DNA from: Winogradskya consettensis
Lineage (GTDB): Bacteria; Actinomycetota; Actinomycetes; Mycobacteriales; Micromonosporaceae
Length of the DNA: 64,000 nt
NCBI RefSeq assembly: GCF_018332715.1
Contig: NZ_BOQP01000058.1
Span: 42,832 to 106,831 of the forward strand
Direction: 5' to 3'
A program made the position numbers and the translations under genes. Of this stretch, positions 25,311 through 33,652 are shown in pieces. Every line of letters begins with the position of its first letter. Position 1 is the stretch's first letter. The notes under the pieces were generated by a model. The model did no database searches and was not told the DNA's origin. It saw only the letters and a program-made list of their open reading frames with translations.

Positions 25311-26540
25311 TCATACGCCGACTCCCATCTGCTCGGCCAGCTCCGCGATGGGTGCCGGCGGGGTGCCCCGGGTGCGTCTCAGCACGTCGGAGATGACCTC
25401 GTGGGCCAGTGGCCGGCAGCGGATCTCCGCCGGGGCGAGCCGGTCGCCCTCCAGCAGCATCTCGCTCGCCATCTCCACGTCGCCCAGCTGCGTGTAACCA
25501 CGTGCTATGTCCAGGAAGTGATGTGCGCGACGTTCCGGGAGCATCGCCTGGAAACAGCTCTGGTTGATCGCGTTGTGCGTCTCGATCGCCTTGCCGCCGT
25601 CGCCGAGCTCGACCGCGGCCGCGGCCCGGTGCAGCTCCACGTTGGTCGGCCCGAAGGACGTCCAGTAGTAGTTGAAGTCCCCGCCCAGCGCGCCGGCCGC
25701 CTGCTCGGCACCGCTGACCAGGTCGCGCACGGTGGCGCTGTCGCCGATCCGGGCAGCTGCCATCGCCCCGGTGAGCAGCAGCAACCCGTAGACGGACAAC
25801 CGCTCCGGGGTGGCCGCCTCCGGGGTGGTCGGCGCGATCCGGTTGGCGATGTTGACGTTCACCTCGAGCGCCGAGCGGACCCGGCCCAGCGAGAGCAGCG
25901 CCATGCCGACCCGGTGGCTGGCCATCCCGGCGAGCAGCTGGTCACCGGCCCGCTGCGAGACCGCGATCGAGCGGTCCGCGGCCAGCCAGGACAGCTCGTG
26001 CTCGCCGACCTTGCGCAGCGCCGACGACGCGATCTGATAGACCTGCCCGAGCAGGTGCGCGGCGTCGCGTGCCTCCTCGCCGCCCGCATGGGCGCTGTCG
26101 GCGGCCTGCGCGTCCCGGAGCAGCTGCGGGAGCTTGCGGGCCAGCACGCCGTACTTCGCGTGCTGGTATGTCAGCCAGGCGTGACTGACGGCCTTGCGCA
26201 TCTCCGTCAGCGGCGGTGCCTGCGGGATGGGATGGAAGAACGCGCTCATCTGGTCATAGCGCTCGAGCGCCGCGCGGATCTCCTCGACCTCGACCTGATC
26301 GATGCAGTTGGGCGTGTCCGGACGTCGTTCCACGTCCTTGCCCAGCAGCAACGTCACGTCGATGGCGAGAACATCCGCGATCTCGTAGACGACGGAGAAC
26401 TTGTCGAGCCGGCGGACGCCTCGTTCCACCTTGTCGACCCAGCTCTTGGATTTGCCCAACCTGTCCGCGAAGACCTGTTGGGACATTTTGCGACGGCCGC
26501 GCCAGTAGGCGACTCGGCGGCCGATCGGCAGCTCGTCCAC
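25311..26540 (-). CDS. XRE-family regulator with TPR-like helical domain
   Basis: A 409-residue protein. The N-terminal helix-turn-helix (about residues 8-62) shows MSQQVFADRLGKSKSWVDKVERG. The remaining 330 residues are helical repeats of TPR-like type, as in Streptomyces regulators that bind peptides or metabolites. It is divergent from the PrimPol-like gene and followed after 1 bp by a flavoprotein gene. Its start codon is a GTG close to 26540. It probably autoregulates from the shared 245-bp promoter region. Confidence 0.85.
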   Translation of the reverse strand: MDELPIGRRVAYWRGRRKMSQQVFADRLGKSKSWVDKVERGVRRLDKFSVVYEIADVLAIDVTLLLGKDVERRPDTPNCIDQVEVEEIRAALERYDQMSAFFHPIPQAPPLTEMRKAVSHAWLTYQHAKYGVLARKLPQLLRDAQAADSAHAGGEEARDAAHLLGQVYQIASSALRKVGEHELSWLAADRSIAVSQRAGDQLLAGMASHRVGMALLSLGRVRSALEVNVNIANRIAPTTPEAATPERLSVYGLLLLTGAMAAARIGDSATVRDLVSGAEQAAGALGGDFNYYWTSFGPTNVELHRAAAAVELGDGGKAIETHNAINQSCFQAMLPERRAHHFLDIARGYTQLGDVEMASEMLLEGDRLAPAEIRCRPLAHEVISDVLRRTRGTPPAPIAELAEQMGVGV

Positions 26541-26785
26541 GGTGCCTCCCCAAACTCATCCGGCGTCCCCCGCCGGCGAGCAACACGGTGTTTCAGGTGC
26601 AGTGTGGACCTCACTCGTCCGTGCTGGTCGCACAGGTTGTGTGATCGGCTGCTCACCGTGGCTCGTATTTTCTCATGCAACTTGCAAAGGGTGATCTGCC
26701 TCAACCAACGACGCGTGTCGAAGTAGGTAACGGCAGCCCCGCCTGGTATAGCGGCGGCGAGTTCCAACTCGGGGGTAAACCGATC

Positions 26786-27460
26786 ATGCAGTGGAGCAAC
26801 AGCCTCTTCGACCGGATCCGGATGCGCAGAGCGGCGCTGCGCTACGCCGCGCACGGCTGGGCGGTCATACCCGGCGCGCACCTGGACGGTGAACGGTTCA
26901 GTTGTGGTCGCGCGGGATGCCGGATCATGGGGTGCCACCCCGCGATCGAGTCCTGGGAGGACCACGCCGGCACCGACCCCGCCCTGGTGGCGAGCTGGTG
27001 GCGGCATCGTCCCCGCACCGTGCTGCTGGCGACCGGTGGCGCCTTCGACGTGCTCGAGGTGCCCGCGGCCGTCGGCCTGCGCGTGCTCGGTGCGATCCGG
27101 CTGCACGCCGGCGTCATCGGCCCGGACCGTGGAGATCCGGGCGGTCCGGTCGCGGTCACCCCCTCGGGACGATGGATGTTCTTCGTACGCCCGGACGAGC
27201 CCCTGCGTCCCGAACTGGCCGCCTGTCTCGACGTCCTGCACCACAGCACCGGCTCGTGGGTGCCGGCCGCTCCCAGCCGTACGCCCGAGGGCCCGGTCCG
27301 CTGGGCCGTCCACCCGGACCGCAGCGGCTGGCGGTTGCCCCCGTCCGCCGCTGTGCAGGCGATACTCGTCGCCGTGCTCGACGGGATGGGCAAGCGCCCC
27401 CTCAAGCCCACCACCGTGACCGTGCCCCGCCAGATGTCCACCTCTCGAAGAGCCGCGTGA
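26786..27460 (+). CDS. Orphan primase-polymerase (PrimPol) N-terminal-like protein
   Basis: A 224-residue protein resembling the bifunctional DNA primase/polymerase N-terminal domain (AEP superfamily). The opening is ALRYAAHGWAVIPGA, followed by a Cys/His cluster (CGRAGCRIMGCH), and FDVLEVPA sits where catalytic acids DxD/E are expected. The usual helicase or primase C-terminal domain is missing. Streptomycetes carry similar orphan proteins of unknown role. Because the first acidic motif reads DVLE rather than DxD, catalysis is uncertain. It faces an XRE/TPR regulator. The ATG at 26786 follows GGGGG; an upstream in-frame ATG at 26675 is less likely. Confidence 0.75.
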   Translation: MQWSNSLFDRIRMRRAALRYAAHGWAVIPGAHLDGERFSCGRAGCRIMGCHPAIESWEDHAGTDPALVASWWRHRPRTVLLATGGAFDVLEVPAAVGLRVLGAIRLHAGVIGPDRGDPGGPVAVTPSGRWMFFVRPDEPLRPELAACLDVLHHSTGSWVPAAPSRTPEGPVRWAVHPDRSGWRLPPSAAVQAILVAVLDGMGKRPLKPTTVTVPRQMSTSRRAA

Positions 27461-27560
27461 CTGCCCGCCCCAGGGTGCAAAAAAGGGCATGGGCCACCCA
27501 CCGGCCGCCGGATCGTTGAGGCTGGTAGCGGGCGGTATTCGGGTCTGACCGGGGGAAGAC

Positions 27561-27728
27561 ATGTCACGAGACAAGCTATTGGGCTACTTTGCGGTAGTCG
27601 AGTCACTCTTTTGGGTGAACAACTCGTCACGCTACGCAGGCACGCGCCCGTTGGGTAGTCGCCCTATCGGTTCGCGGCCTGCGGGTTCACGGCCGCCGAA
27701 GACGCTGCGGCCGAAACCCGCTCGCTGA
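27561..27728 (+). CDS. Putative small basic protein with GSRP repeats
   Basis: A 55-codon ORF with a strong ribosome site (GGGGGAAG) four bases before its ATG. The N-terminal half has a short hydrophobic helix (LLGYFAVVESLFWV) and the C-terminal half is basic with three GSRP-type repeats. It lies in the 300-bp gap between PrimPol-like and GNAT genes. I do not recognise it. The good ribosome site favours a real gene; the small size keeps confidence low. Confidence 0.4.
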   Translation: MSRDKLLGYFAVVESLFWVNNSSRYAGTRPLGSRPIGSRPAGSRPPKTLRPKPAR

Positions 27729-27758
27729 ACCGGGCCGGAATTTGGCACGATCCGGCGC

Positions 27759-28220
27759 GTGCTTGTCATCAAAGAGACACCCGTCGGGGACCCCGCTGCC
27801 ACCACGATCGTGCGGTTGTACCTGACCGAGATGGTGGAGCGCTACTACGAGCGCCCCGCGACGGCGGCGGAGGTCGACGCGGCTTCGGACGACGATCCGG
27901 ACGTGCTGCTGGTGGCATTCGGTGAGGGTGGTGAGCCGGTCGGGTGCGCCGGGCTGCGGCTCGCGGAACCTTCTGTCGGCGAGGTCACCAAGGTTTACGT
28001 GCACCCGTCGGCGCGACGGCTCGGGCTGGGACGGCGGCTACTGGCCGCGATCGAGGACGCTGCTCTCGACCGCGGTCTGCGTACCCTGCGCCTGGATACC
28101 CGCTCGGACCTCGTCGAGGCCCGGGCGCTCTACGCCGCGATCGGTTTCCGGGAGATCCCGCCCCACCGGGATCTGCTCTACGCCGATCACTGGTACGCGA
28201 AGGATCTCGCTCAGGAGTAG
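27759..28220 (+). CDS. GNAT-family N-acetyltransferase
   Basis: A 153-residue acetyltransferase that would move acetyl from acetyl-CoA to an amine. Motif A is EVTKVYVHPSARRLGLGRRLL, with the R-x-x-G-x-G loop binding CoA. The C-terminal segment DLVEARALYAAIGFREI is the usual last strand and helix. A GTG start at 27759 begins MLVIKE. It overlaps the convergent secreted-protein gene by 10 bases. The substrate is unknown. Confidence 0.85.
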   Translation: MLVIKETPVGDPAATTIVRLYLTEMVERYYERPATAAEVDAASDDDPDVLLVAFGEGGEPVGCAGLRLAEPSVGEVTKVYVHPSARRLGLGRRLLAAIEDAALDRGLRTLRLDTRSDLVEARALYAAIGFREIPPHRDLLYADHWYAKDLAQE

Positions 28221-28645
28221 ACCTTCAACGACCACGAGCACCCCAGCCACGTGTCGATGGCGAAATACCCCTTCGACTTGCCCTCCCTGCCGGCGAGGAC
28301 GACCGTGCCCTTGCCGGCGGACGAGTGCGCCTCCTCGTAGCTGTACGGCGTGCCGTTCCACGAGACGTACAGGAACCCGTCGTCGTCGCACTTGTAGCTG
28401 ACGATGGCCTCGTAGTCGCTGTTCGGCACGGTGATCCGCGGCCCGTTGAACTCGGCGTCCCCGGAGTACGAGGCGATCAGCTTCATGCCGGGATCGCTCG
28501 GCGCGGCAGCCGCCTGCGCCACGGCCGCGGACTCACCGTCCGCGGCGCTCACCCGGCCGGCCGCGTTGGCGGAGGCGGCACCGAGGCCGAAGAGCCCGGC
28601 CAGAACGGCAATCGGGGTGATGTAACGGCGACGCTGACGGCGCAT
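28211..28645 (-). CDS. Small secreted protein
   Basis: A 144-residue exported protein. The signal peptide has a basic start (MRRQRRRYITP), a hydrophobic core, and a cut near ASANA at about residue 28. The mature part contains two cysteines (about 87 and 137) that may form a disulfide, plus many aromatic residues in beta-type strands. The ATG at 28645 follows GGAAAGG. I know no family for it. It is transcribed divergently from the thioredoxin-reductase-like gene with a symmetric site between them. Confidence 0.7.
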   Translation of the reverse strand: MRRQRRRYITPIAVLAGLFGLGAASANAAGRVSAADGESAAVAQAAAAPSDPGMKLIASYSGDAEFNGPRITVPNSDYEAIVSYKCDDDGFLYVSWNGTPYSYEEAHSSAGKGTVVLAGREGKSKGYFAIDTWLGCSWSLKVYS

Positions 28646-28710
28646 GGTCGAGACCCTTTCCGCGGGGGCAGGCACGGCCTTGTTGATCGGTCACCGCCTG
28701 GTAATCCTGA

Positions 28711-28728
28711 GTAGTTGCTCGACTACTT
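28711..28728. promoter_or_regulatory. Inverted repeat AGTAGT-N6-ACTACT in divergent promoter region
   Basis: Two 6-bp arms (28711-28716, 28723-28728) separated by TGCTCG lie between the secreted-protein gene and the flavin reductase-like gene. GGTAAT flanks it on both sides as a direct repeat. It is a candidate operator for either gene. Confidence 0.4.
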
Positions 28729-28795
28729 TTGGTAATGCCTTGCCAATTCAGCAAACTTCTTTGCGGTACGTACCCCACCGCGCCACCGTAGACAC

Positions 28796-29728
28796 ATGAC
28801 CTACGACGTGATCGTGATCGGCGGCGGCCCCGCCGGAGCCAGCGCCGCCGTTGCCCTCGGCCGGGCCCTGCGCTCGGTGCTGCTGGTGGACGCCGGACAC
28901 CCCCGCAACGCCCCCGCCGACGGCATCCACAACTTCCTGACCCGCGACAACATCCCACCCGCCGAGTTCCGCGCCCAGGCCCACGCGGAGGTGACCCGCT
29001 ACGGCGGCTCGGTCATTTCCGGCACTGTCGTCTCCGCGACTCCCCGTTCCGTCACGCTCGCTGACGGGCGCACCTTCGAGGGACGCCGGCTGCTCGTGAC
29101 CACCGGGCTGACCGACGAGTTGCCGGAGATCCCCGGGCTGCGCGAGCAGTGGGGCCACGGCGTGATCCACTGCCCGTACTGCCACGGCTACGAGGTCCGC
29201 GGCCAGGCCATCGGCATCATCGGCACCTCACCGATGTCGCTGCACCAGGCCATGATGTGGCGCCAGTGGAGCGACGACGTCACGTTCTTCCAGCACACCG
29301 CCGAGGCGGACGAGGCCGCTCTGCTGCCCCTGCGGGCCCGCGGGGTCAGGATCGTGACGGACAAGGTGGTCGAGGTCGTGAGCGACGGTCCCGCCCTTTC
29401 CGGGGTACGCCTCAGCGACGGCACGCTGGTACGCCGGGACGCGCTCGTCGTGGCGCCCCGCTTCCTCGCCAACGCCGAACCGCTCGCATCACTCGGCCTC
29501 ACCGCGGAGCCCAACGACTTCGGCAGCAGCGTCCCCGCCGACCCCACCGGCCGCACCGCCGTCCCCGGCGTCTGGGTCGCCGGCAACGTCACCGACCAGA
29601 TGGCCCAGGTGGTCAGCGCGGCCGCCGCCGGCCTCATGGTCGCCGCCGCCCTGAACATGGACCTGATCACCGAGGACACCGCTGCTGCTGTTGCCGCTTA
29701 CTCGCCACCCTCTGGACAGGCCCAGTAA
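28796..29728 (+). CDS. Thioredoxin-reductase-like FAD/NAD(P)-dependent oxidoreductase
   Basis: A 310-residue flavoenzyme. GGGPAGASAAVAL binds FAD, HCPYCHGYE (about 124-132) is the redox-active CxxC, and a second Rossmann segment (AIGIIGTSP) is in the NADPH position but lacks a clean GxGxxA. C-terminal GVWVAGNVTD is the second FAD motif. It probably reduces a disulfide or other small thiol rather than being the main TrxB, since no thioredoxin gene is adjacent. Its stop codon lies inside a 25-bp tandem repeat that repeats the stop in other frames. Confidence 0.88.
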   Translation: MTYDVIVIGGGPAGASAAVALGRALRSVLLVDAGHPRNAPADGIHNFLTRDNIPPAEFRAQAHAEVTRYGGSVISGTVVSATPRSVTLADGRTFEGRRLLVTTGLTDELPEIPGLREQWGHGVIHCPYCHGYEVRGQAIGIIGTSPMSLHQAMMWRQWSDDVTFFQHTAEADEAALLPLRARGVRIVTDKVVEVVSDGPALSGVRLSDGTLVRRDALVVAPRFLANAEPLASLGLTAEPNDFGSSVPADPTGRTAVPGVWVAGNVTDQMAQVVSAAAAGLMVAAALNMDLITEDTAAAVAAYSPPSGQAQ

Positions 29729-29804
29729 GCCTCTCTCTGGACAGGCCCAGTAAGCCTCTCTCTGGACAGGCCCAGTAAGCCTCTCTTTGGACAGGCCCGG
29801 TAAG
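29713..29804 (+). repeat. 25-bp tandem repeat (four units) carrying the stop codon
   Basis: The unit begins TGGACAGGCCCAGTAAGCCT and repeats at 29713, 29738, 29763 and 29788 (last partial, one mismatch). Each contains TAA (29726, 29751, 29776, 29801). Since 25 is not a multiple of three, the first three stops fall in three different frames. The first is the real stop of the preceding gene. Confidence 0.9.
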
Positions 29805-29844
29805 AGGCGGCGGCTCAGTGGGGCGCGGCACGGTTGGCGGCGGT

Positions 29845-30708
29845 TTAGTTGGCGGCGGCCAGTTCGCGGTAGGCGGCGATCACGGCGGCGGTGCGTTCGG
29901 CGAGTTCCGGGCCTGCGTTCGTGGTGGGCGTACCCGTGGCGGTCAGGCGGGAGATCGCCAGCTCAGCCTCCCGGGCGGTCTCGTGGACACGCTGCTCGTG
30001 GATGAGGTTCTCGCCGGCCACGGCGGCCGCGTGGATGCTCGCCAGGATCCGGTTGGCGTCCGCGCCACTGACCTGCCACAGCTCCTCGACGCGGGTCCGC
30101 TGCTCGGTCAGGGCCATCGCGGCCGGGCTCTCCCCCGGAAGCCCGTGCCCGGCAGCGTCGTAGAGCTCGTCCCGGAGCCGGCGAATCTGCTGCCGGCGGG
30201 ACAGGGTCGCCGCGAGCTCACCCAACGCGGCGGTCAGGCTCCGGTCCGCCTCGGCGGCGTCGACCATGTGGTGCAGGGCGGGCCAAGTCCTGCGTACCCG
30301 TCGAGCAGTTGCCACCGCACGGCCGAAAGCCGCGCGCTCCTGCTCCGCATGCAGAACGAACGCGCCCTCCTCACGCGGCAACGCCAGCGTCCCGACCTTG
30401 GCCGCCCGCGCCTGCCGGGCCGCGACAAAAGCAACCAGCGCGAGCGACCCGGAAGCCGCCACCGCCCACGGCACGTCGACAAGCGTCAGCACCGCACAAA
30501 CCACCAGCAGCACCAGCGCCAGCTCGGAAGAGACCTTGATCCGCTGCTCCCGGGTACGCCCACTCGGCGTACGCGGCACAACCTCGGTCACCGACCCGAA
30601 CCGGTAACGTCGGGCGCGCCCGGTCCGCATCCTCAACGGGTACGCGGAGACGACGGTCTTCTCGTGATCAGCACCGATATAAAGCTCGCGAGCCCGGGGA
30701 GCGGTCAC
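29845..30708 (-). CDS. Membrane protein of unknown function with helical tail
   Basis: A 287-residue protein. After a basic N-terminal 65 residues there are two adjacent membrane helices (about 69-85 and 87-104). A long, mostly helical, charged cytoplasmic region follows, probably partly coiled coil (about 115-285). The GTG at 30708 follows GGAAGGGG at seven bases; a longer reading to 30867 would translate a low-complexity repeat and is rejected. I do not recognise a family. The layout resembles two-helix SLATT-type proteins, but that is only a resemblance. Confidence 0.6.
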   Translation of the reverse strand: MTAPRARELYIGADHEKTVVSAYPLRMRTGRARRYRFGSVTEVVPRTPSGRTREQRIKVSSELALVLLVVCAVLTLVDVPWAVAASGSLALVAFVAARQARAAKVGTLALPREEGAFVLHAEQERAAFGRAVATARRVRRTWPALHHMVDAAEADRSLTAALGELAATLSRRQQIRRLRDELYDAAGHGLPGESPAAMALTEQRTRVEELWQVSGADANRILASIHAAAVAGENLIHEQRVHETAREAELAISRLTATGTPTTNAGPELAERTAAVIAAYRELAAAN

Positions 30709-30719
30709 GGCCACGCCCC

Positions 30720-30815
30720 TTCCGGTCTCGTCTGGTCCCGCCTCGACTGATCTCGCCTCGGCCGGTCTCGCCTCGTCTGGTCTCGGCTCGACTGGTCGCA
30801 GCTCGTCTCGGTGAC
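30720..30815. repeat. Degenerate CTCG/CTGGTCTCG low-complexity repeat
   Basis: Roughly 95 bp made of variants of TCTCGCCTCG and CTCGTCTGGT lie directly upstream of the leftward membrane-protein gene. No function is visible. It forces an artificial open frame upstream of the real start. Confidence 0.6.
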
Positions 30816-30943
30816 GAGAGCTGAGCGGGCCCGACCGCCGAGGGGGTTTACAGCCGGGCCCGCTCACCTGCGGAGCCGTCCGCAGATGCCTGAAGAATCG
30901 GGCGGCCCTGCCCCGACCTGAGACAGGCCAGGGTGCAGCGCGG

Positions 30944-31606
30944 GTGCATCAAACTGTCAACGTGGTCACCTTGCAGCACGTCTACTGGATCGGCGGCGGC
31001 TCCGGCGCGGGCAAATCAACCATCGCCCGCCGCATCGCCCACTCGCTCGGACTCCGCCTCTACGCCACCGACGACGTGATGACCGATCACGCCGCTCGCA
31101 GCAGTCCCATCGAGGCTCCGCTGCTGCACGACTTCATGGCGATGGACATGGACGACCGCTGGCTCAACCGCAGCCCGGAAGTCATGCTCACGACATTCCA
31201 CTGGTACCGCGGCGAGGCCTTCCCCCTGATCACCGAAGACCTCGGAGCCCTCCCACCACACCCACCGCTGCTGGCCGAGGGCTTCCGCCTACTCCCCCAC
31301 CTGGTCGAACCCCTGCTCCCCGCACCTCACCACGCGGTCTGGCTCCTACCCACCCCCGCCTTCCGCCGCGCCGCATTCACCAGCCGCGGCTCCACCTGGC
31401 AGATAGCGGGCCGCACGTCGAACCCGGCGAAGGCCCTCGAGAACCTGCTCACCCGCGACCGGCTGTTCACCGATCAACTCCGCACCGAGGCGCGCCGCCT
31501 GAATCTCCGCGTGATCGAGGTTGACCCGGCCCTGCGGGAGAACGACCTCCTGGCCCTGGTCACCGACGCCCTCGGCCTCGACCGGGTTGCGCCCTCTCCC
31601 CACTAG
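30944..31606 (+). CDS. P-loop NTPase, kinase-like
   Basis: A 220-residue AAA-type P-loop protein in the adenylate/shikimate-kinase style. VYWIGGGSGAGKSTIARRIA (about 13-32) is the Walker A loop, LRLYATDDVM holds an Asp for substrate or Mg2+, and LLAEGFRLLP is a probable Walker B-like strand. The C-terminal half contains arginines suited to a lid. It would phosphorylate a small molecule; which one is unknown. A GTG start gives MHQTVNVV; a start eight codons later is possible. Confidence 0.75.
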   Translation: MHQTVNVVTLQHVYWIGGGSGAGKSTIARRIAHSLGLRLYATDDVMTDHAARSSPIEAPLLHDFMAMDMDDRWLNRSPEVMLTTFHWYRGEAFPLITEDLGALPPHPPLLAEGFRLLPHLVEPLLPAPHHAVWLLPTPAFRRAAFTSRGSTWQIAGRTSNPAKALENLLTRDRLFTDQLRTEARRLNLRVIEVDPALRENDLLALVTDALGLDRVAPSPH

Positions 31607-31627
31607 TCCCGCCGCCCCGGCAGCCGC

Positions 31628-32116
31628 TCACCGGCTCTCCGGCCCACCCAGATGTTTGCGCATCTGCAACGCGGTGATCTCGTAGCCCTCCTGCTCGTAG
31701 AGCGCCCGGGCCCCGTCATTCCCCCCGAACACGTTGAGCCCGATCGAAGCCACCCCCCGAGACCGGCAGAACTCCTCACCCGCCCGCATGATCGCCCGCC
31801 CGTAACCGCGCCGCTGGAAGTGCTCACCCACCTCGAAGTCATAGATCCATGCCTTCGAACCGGCAGCCCCCGGGGTGATGCTGTACCAGATCATGCCCAC
31901 CGCGTCGTCGCCGACATAGGCCTGGAAGAAGTGCTGATCATCGGTCTGCATGCCATGGGGCAAAATCCGCGCATAGTCCCGCGAGGCCTTCTCTGCAGCC
32001 TCCTCCGACGACATGTCCCCGGACTCCGTGACCTGCTTCGCATACCCCTTCTCAGCCGACTCGCGATACTGCTCGTATTGAACCTGGGTCATCACTTCGA
32101 GCCGAATCTCAGTCAC
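31628..32116 (-). CDS. GNAT-family N-acetyltransferase
   Basis: A 162-residue acetyltransferase. Strands DDAVGMIWY and AWIYDFEVGEHFQRRGYGRAIM give the acetyl-CoA loop (RRGYGRA), and SIGLNVFGGNDGARALYEQEGYEI is the standard C-terminal part. The GTG at 32116 fits the family start better than an ATG ten codons earlier. It lies directly before the APH-like gene's 3' end, ten bases away on the same strand, so the two are probably co-transcribed. Confidence 0.85.
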   Translation of the reverse strand: MTEIRLEVMTQVQYEQYRESAEKGYAKQVTESGDMSSEEAAEKASRDYARILPHGMQTDDQHFFQAYVGDDAVGMIWYSITPGAAGSKAWIYDFEVGEHFQRRGYGRAIMRAGEEFCRSRGVASIGLNVFGGNDGARALYEQEGYEITALQMRKHLGGPESR

Positions 32117-32126
32117 ACCAGCGACC

Positions 32127-32954
32127 CTAACCGCCACCCCTGACAAACTCGACGACGTCCCGGGTCACCGGCCCGTACGCCTCCTGCGGCTCAGCGGACC
32201 ACCCCGCCGCACCCCACGTAGCCAGCCGAAATATCGCTGCCCGAACCAGCAACTGCCCCCAATCGGGCACCCCCGCCCACCGCCGCGCCAGCCCAAAATC
32301 GAACCCGTGCCACACCATCGCATCAACAACAGCAACAGCCGACGCCCAAGCCGCCGGCCGCCAGTAAGCAGCCCAGTCGATGATCGCCGGCGGCAACCCC
32401 TCAGCAAAAAGAACATTCCCCAGCAGATCCGCATGCACAATCTGCTCCACCATCACCACCGGCACCCGAACCGCCAGCAACTCATCCAGCAGAGCACTCG
32501 GCCGCCGGACAACCGTTTTCATGCCATGCCCAGCCGAGTCGACGGGCTCCCAAGCCAGCCACTCCCCGTTCCCCCACGGATTCCACCGCGTATCCAAAAA
32601 GGACGGCCGAGCCACCCCGGCCACCGCCGCATGAAACGCCTCCCCAGCCCGCACAACCTCCACAACCCGCCGCTGATCAGGCTCCCCCGCCACAAGCCAG
32701 GTCGCCTCCCACCCACCCGCCACCCAGTCACCATCAGCCGCCCGCACCGGCCGCGCAACACGAAACTCCGACGACTCCGCCAACCCAGCCAGCACCCCAG
32801 CCCGCCACCGAACTTCCGCATCCCCCTCCGAAGGCTTCACAACAACATCCCCCACCCGCCAGGCCCCGCCCTTCCCCCCAGCCAGCCGAACAGGCTCCCC
32901 AACAGCCCCAAACGCCCGCAGCACCGCCCTCGACGGCCCAAGATCTTCACTCAT
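32127..32954 (-). CDS. Aminoglycoside-phosphotransferase-like protein (TIGR02569-type)
   Basis: A 275-residue APH-fold protein. IVHADLLGNVLF supplies the catalytic loop (HxDxxxxN), and IIDWAAYWRP replaces the usual DxG metal motif with DWA. The N-lobe starts GAVGEPVRLAGGKGGAWRVGDVVVKP, a nucleotide-binding lid and lysine strand. Proteins of this kind are common in Actinobacteria with unknown substrate. ATG at 32954. It and the GNAT downstream look like a two-gene operon. Confidence 0.82.
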   Translation of the reverse strand: MSEDLGPSRAVLRAFGAVGEPVRLAGGKGGAWRVGDVVVKPSEGDAEVRWRAGVLAGLAESSEFRVARPVRAADGDWVAGGWEATWLVAGEPDQRRVVEVVRAGEAFHAAVAGVARPSFLDTRWNPWGNGEWLAWEPVDSAGHGMKTVVRRPSALLDELLAVRVPVVMVEQIVHADLLGNVLFAEGLPPAIIDWAAYWRPAAWASAVAVVDAMVWHGFDFGLARRWAGVPDWGQLLVRAAIFRLATWGAAGWSAEPQEAYGPVTRDVVEFVRGGG

Positions 32955-33062
32955 CGCCCCATTGAAACCCACCCTCCGCACCTCCCCAACGCATTAAGAA
33001 CCAGCCAACGCAAAGCCGGCCCCAATCGAAAGGCTCGACCAAGCCAGCCCACCCCCGTCGAC

Positions 33063-33320
33063 CCGGGCCGGGCAGTCGGGTCGGGCCGGGGTGGGCAGTC
33101 GGGTCGGGCCGGGGTGGGCAGTCGGATCGGGCCGGGCAGTCGGATCGGGCCGGGCAGTCGGATCGGGCCGGGCAGTCGGATCGGGCCGGGCAGTCGGATC
33201 GGGCCGGGTTGGGTCGGGCAGTCGGGCCGGGCCGGGCCGGGCCGGGCCGGGCCGGGCCGGGCAGTCGGATCGGGCCGGGCCGGGCCGGGCAGTCGGATCG
33301 GGCCGGGTTGGGTCGACGGA
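33063..33320. repeat. GC-rich tandem array with 18-bp unit
   Basis: Five exact copies of CAGTCGGATCGGGCCGGG occupy 33119-33208. They are flanked by degenerate GGGCCGGGGTGGGCAGTC units and runs of GGCCG to about 33320. The whole stretch stays open in several frames only because of its composition. No gene is supported. Confidence 0.9.
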
Positions 33321-33535
33321 GCGGTCGGGCCTGGGGCAGGGCAGATCAAGCGGAACTACGCCCGAGCACGGCCGAGCCGAGCCGAGCCAGGCCGAGTCGA
33401 GCCGGGCGCAGTCGAGCCGGGCGCAGTCGAGCCGGGCCAGGCATATAAAGGCCGGGCCGTGCCAGACACGGGTGGACCGGGCGTCGCCGGCTGGGCCGAG
33501 TAGGGCAGGGCAGGGCAAGGCAGGGCCGAGCAAGG

Positions 33536-33640
33536 CTGAGCAAGGCGGGGCTGAGCAAGGCGGGGCTGAGCAAGGCGGAGCTGAGCAAGGCGGAGCTGAG
33601 CAAGGCGGAGCTGAGCAAGGCGGGGCTGAGCAAGGCGGGG
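33536..33640. repeat. 15-bp tandem repeat, seven units
   Basis: CTGAGCAAGGCGGGG is repeated seven times without gaps from 33536 to 33640, with G/A variation at one position. The array ends 12 bp before the stop codon of the leftward MFS gene, so it forms that gene's 3' untranslated region. Confidence 0.92.
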
Positions 33641-33652
33641 TCTGGTGGGGTG

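Noticed and set aside
33119..33208. Tandem 18-bp repeats considered as a CRISPR array
   Set aside because: The units are directly adjacent with no variable spacers and no cas genes are near.
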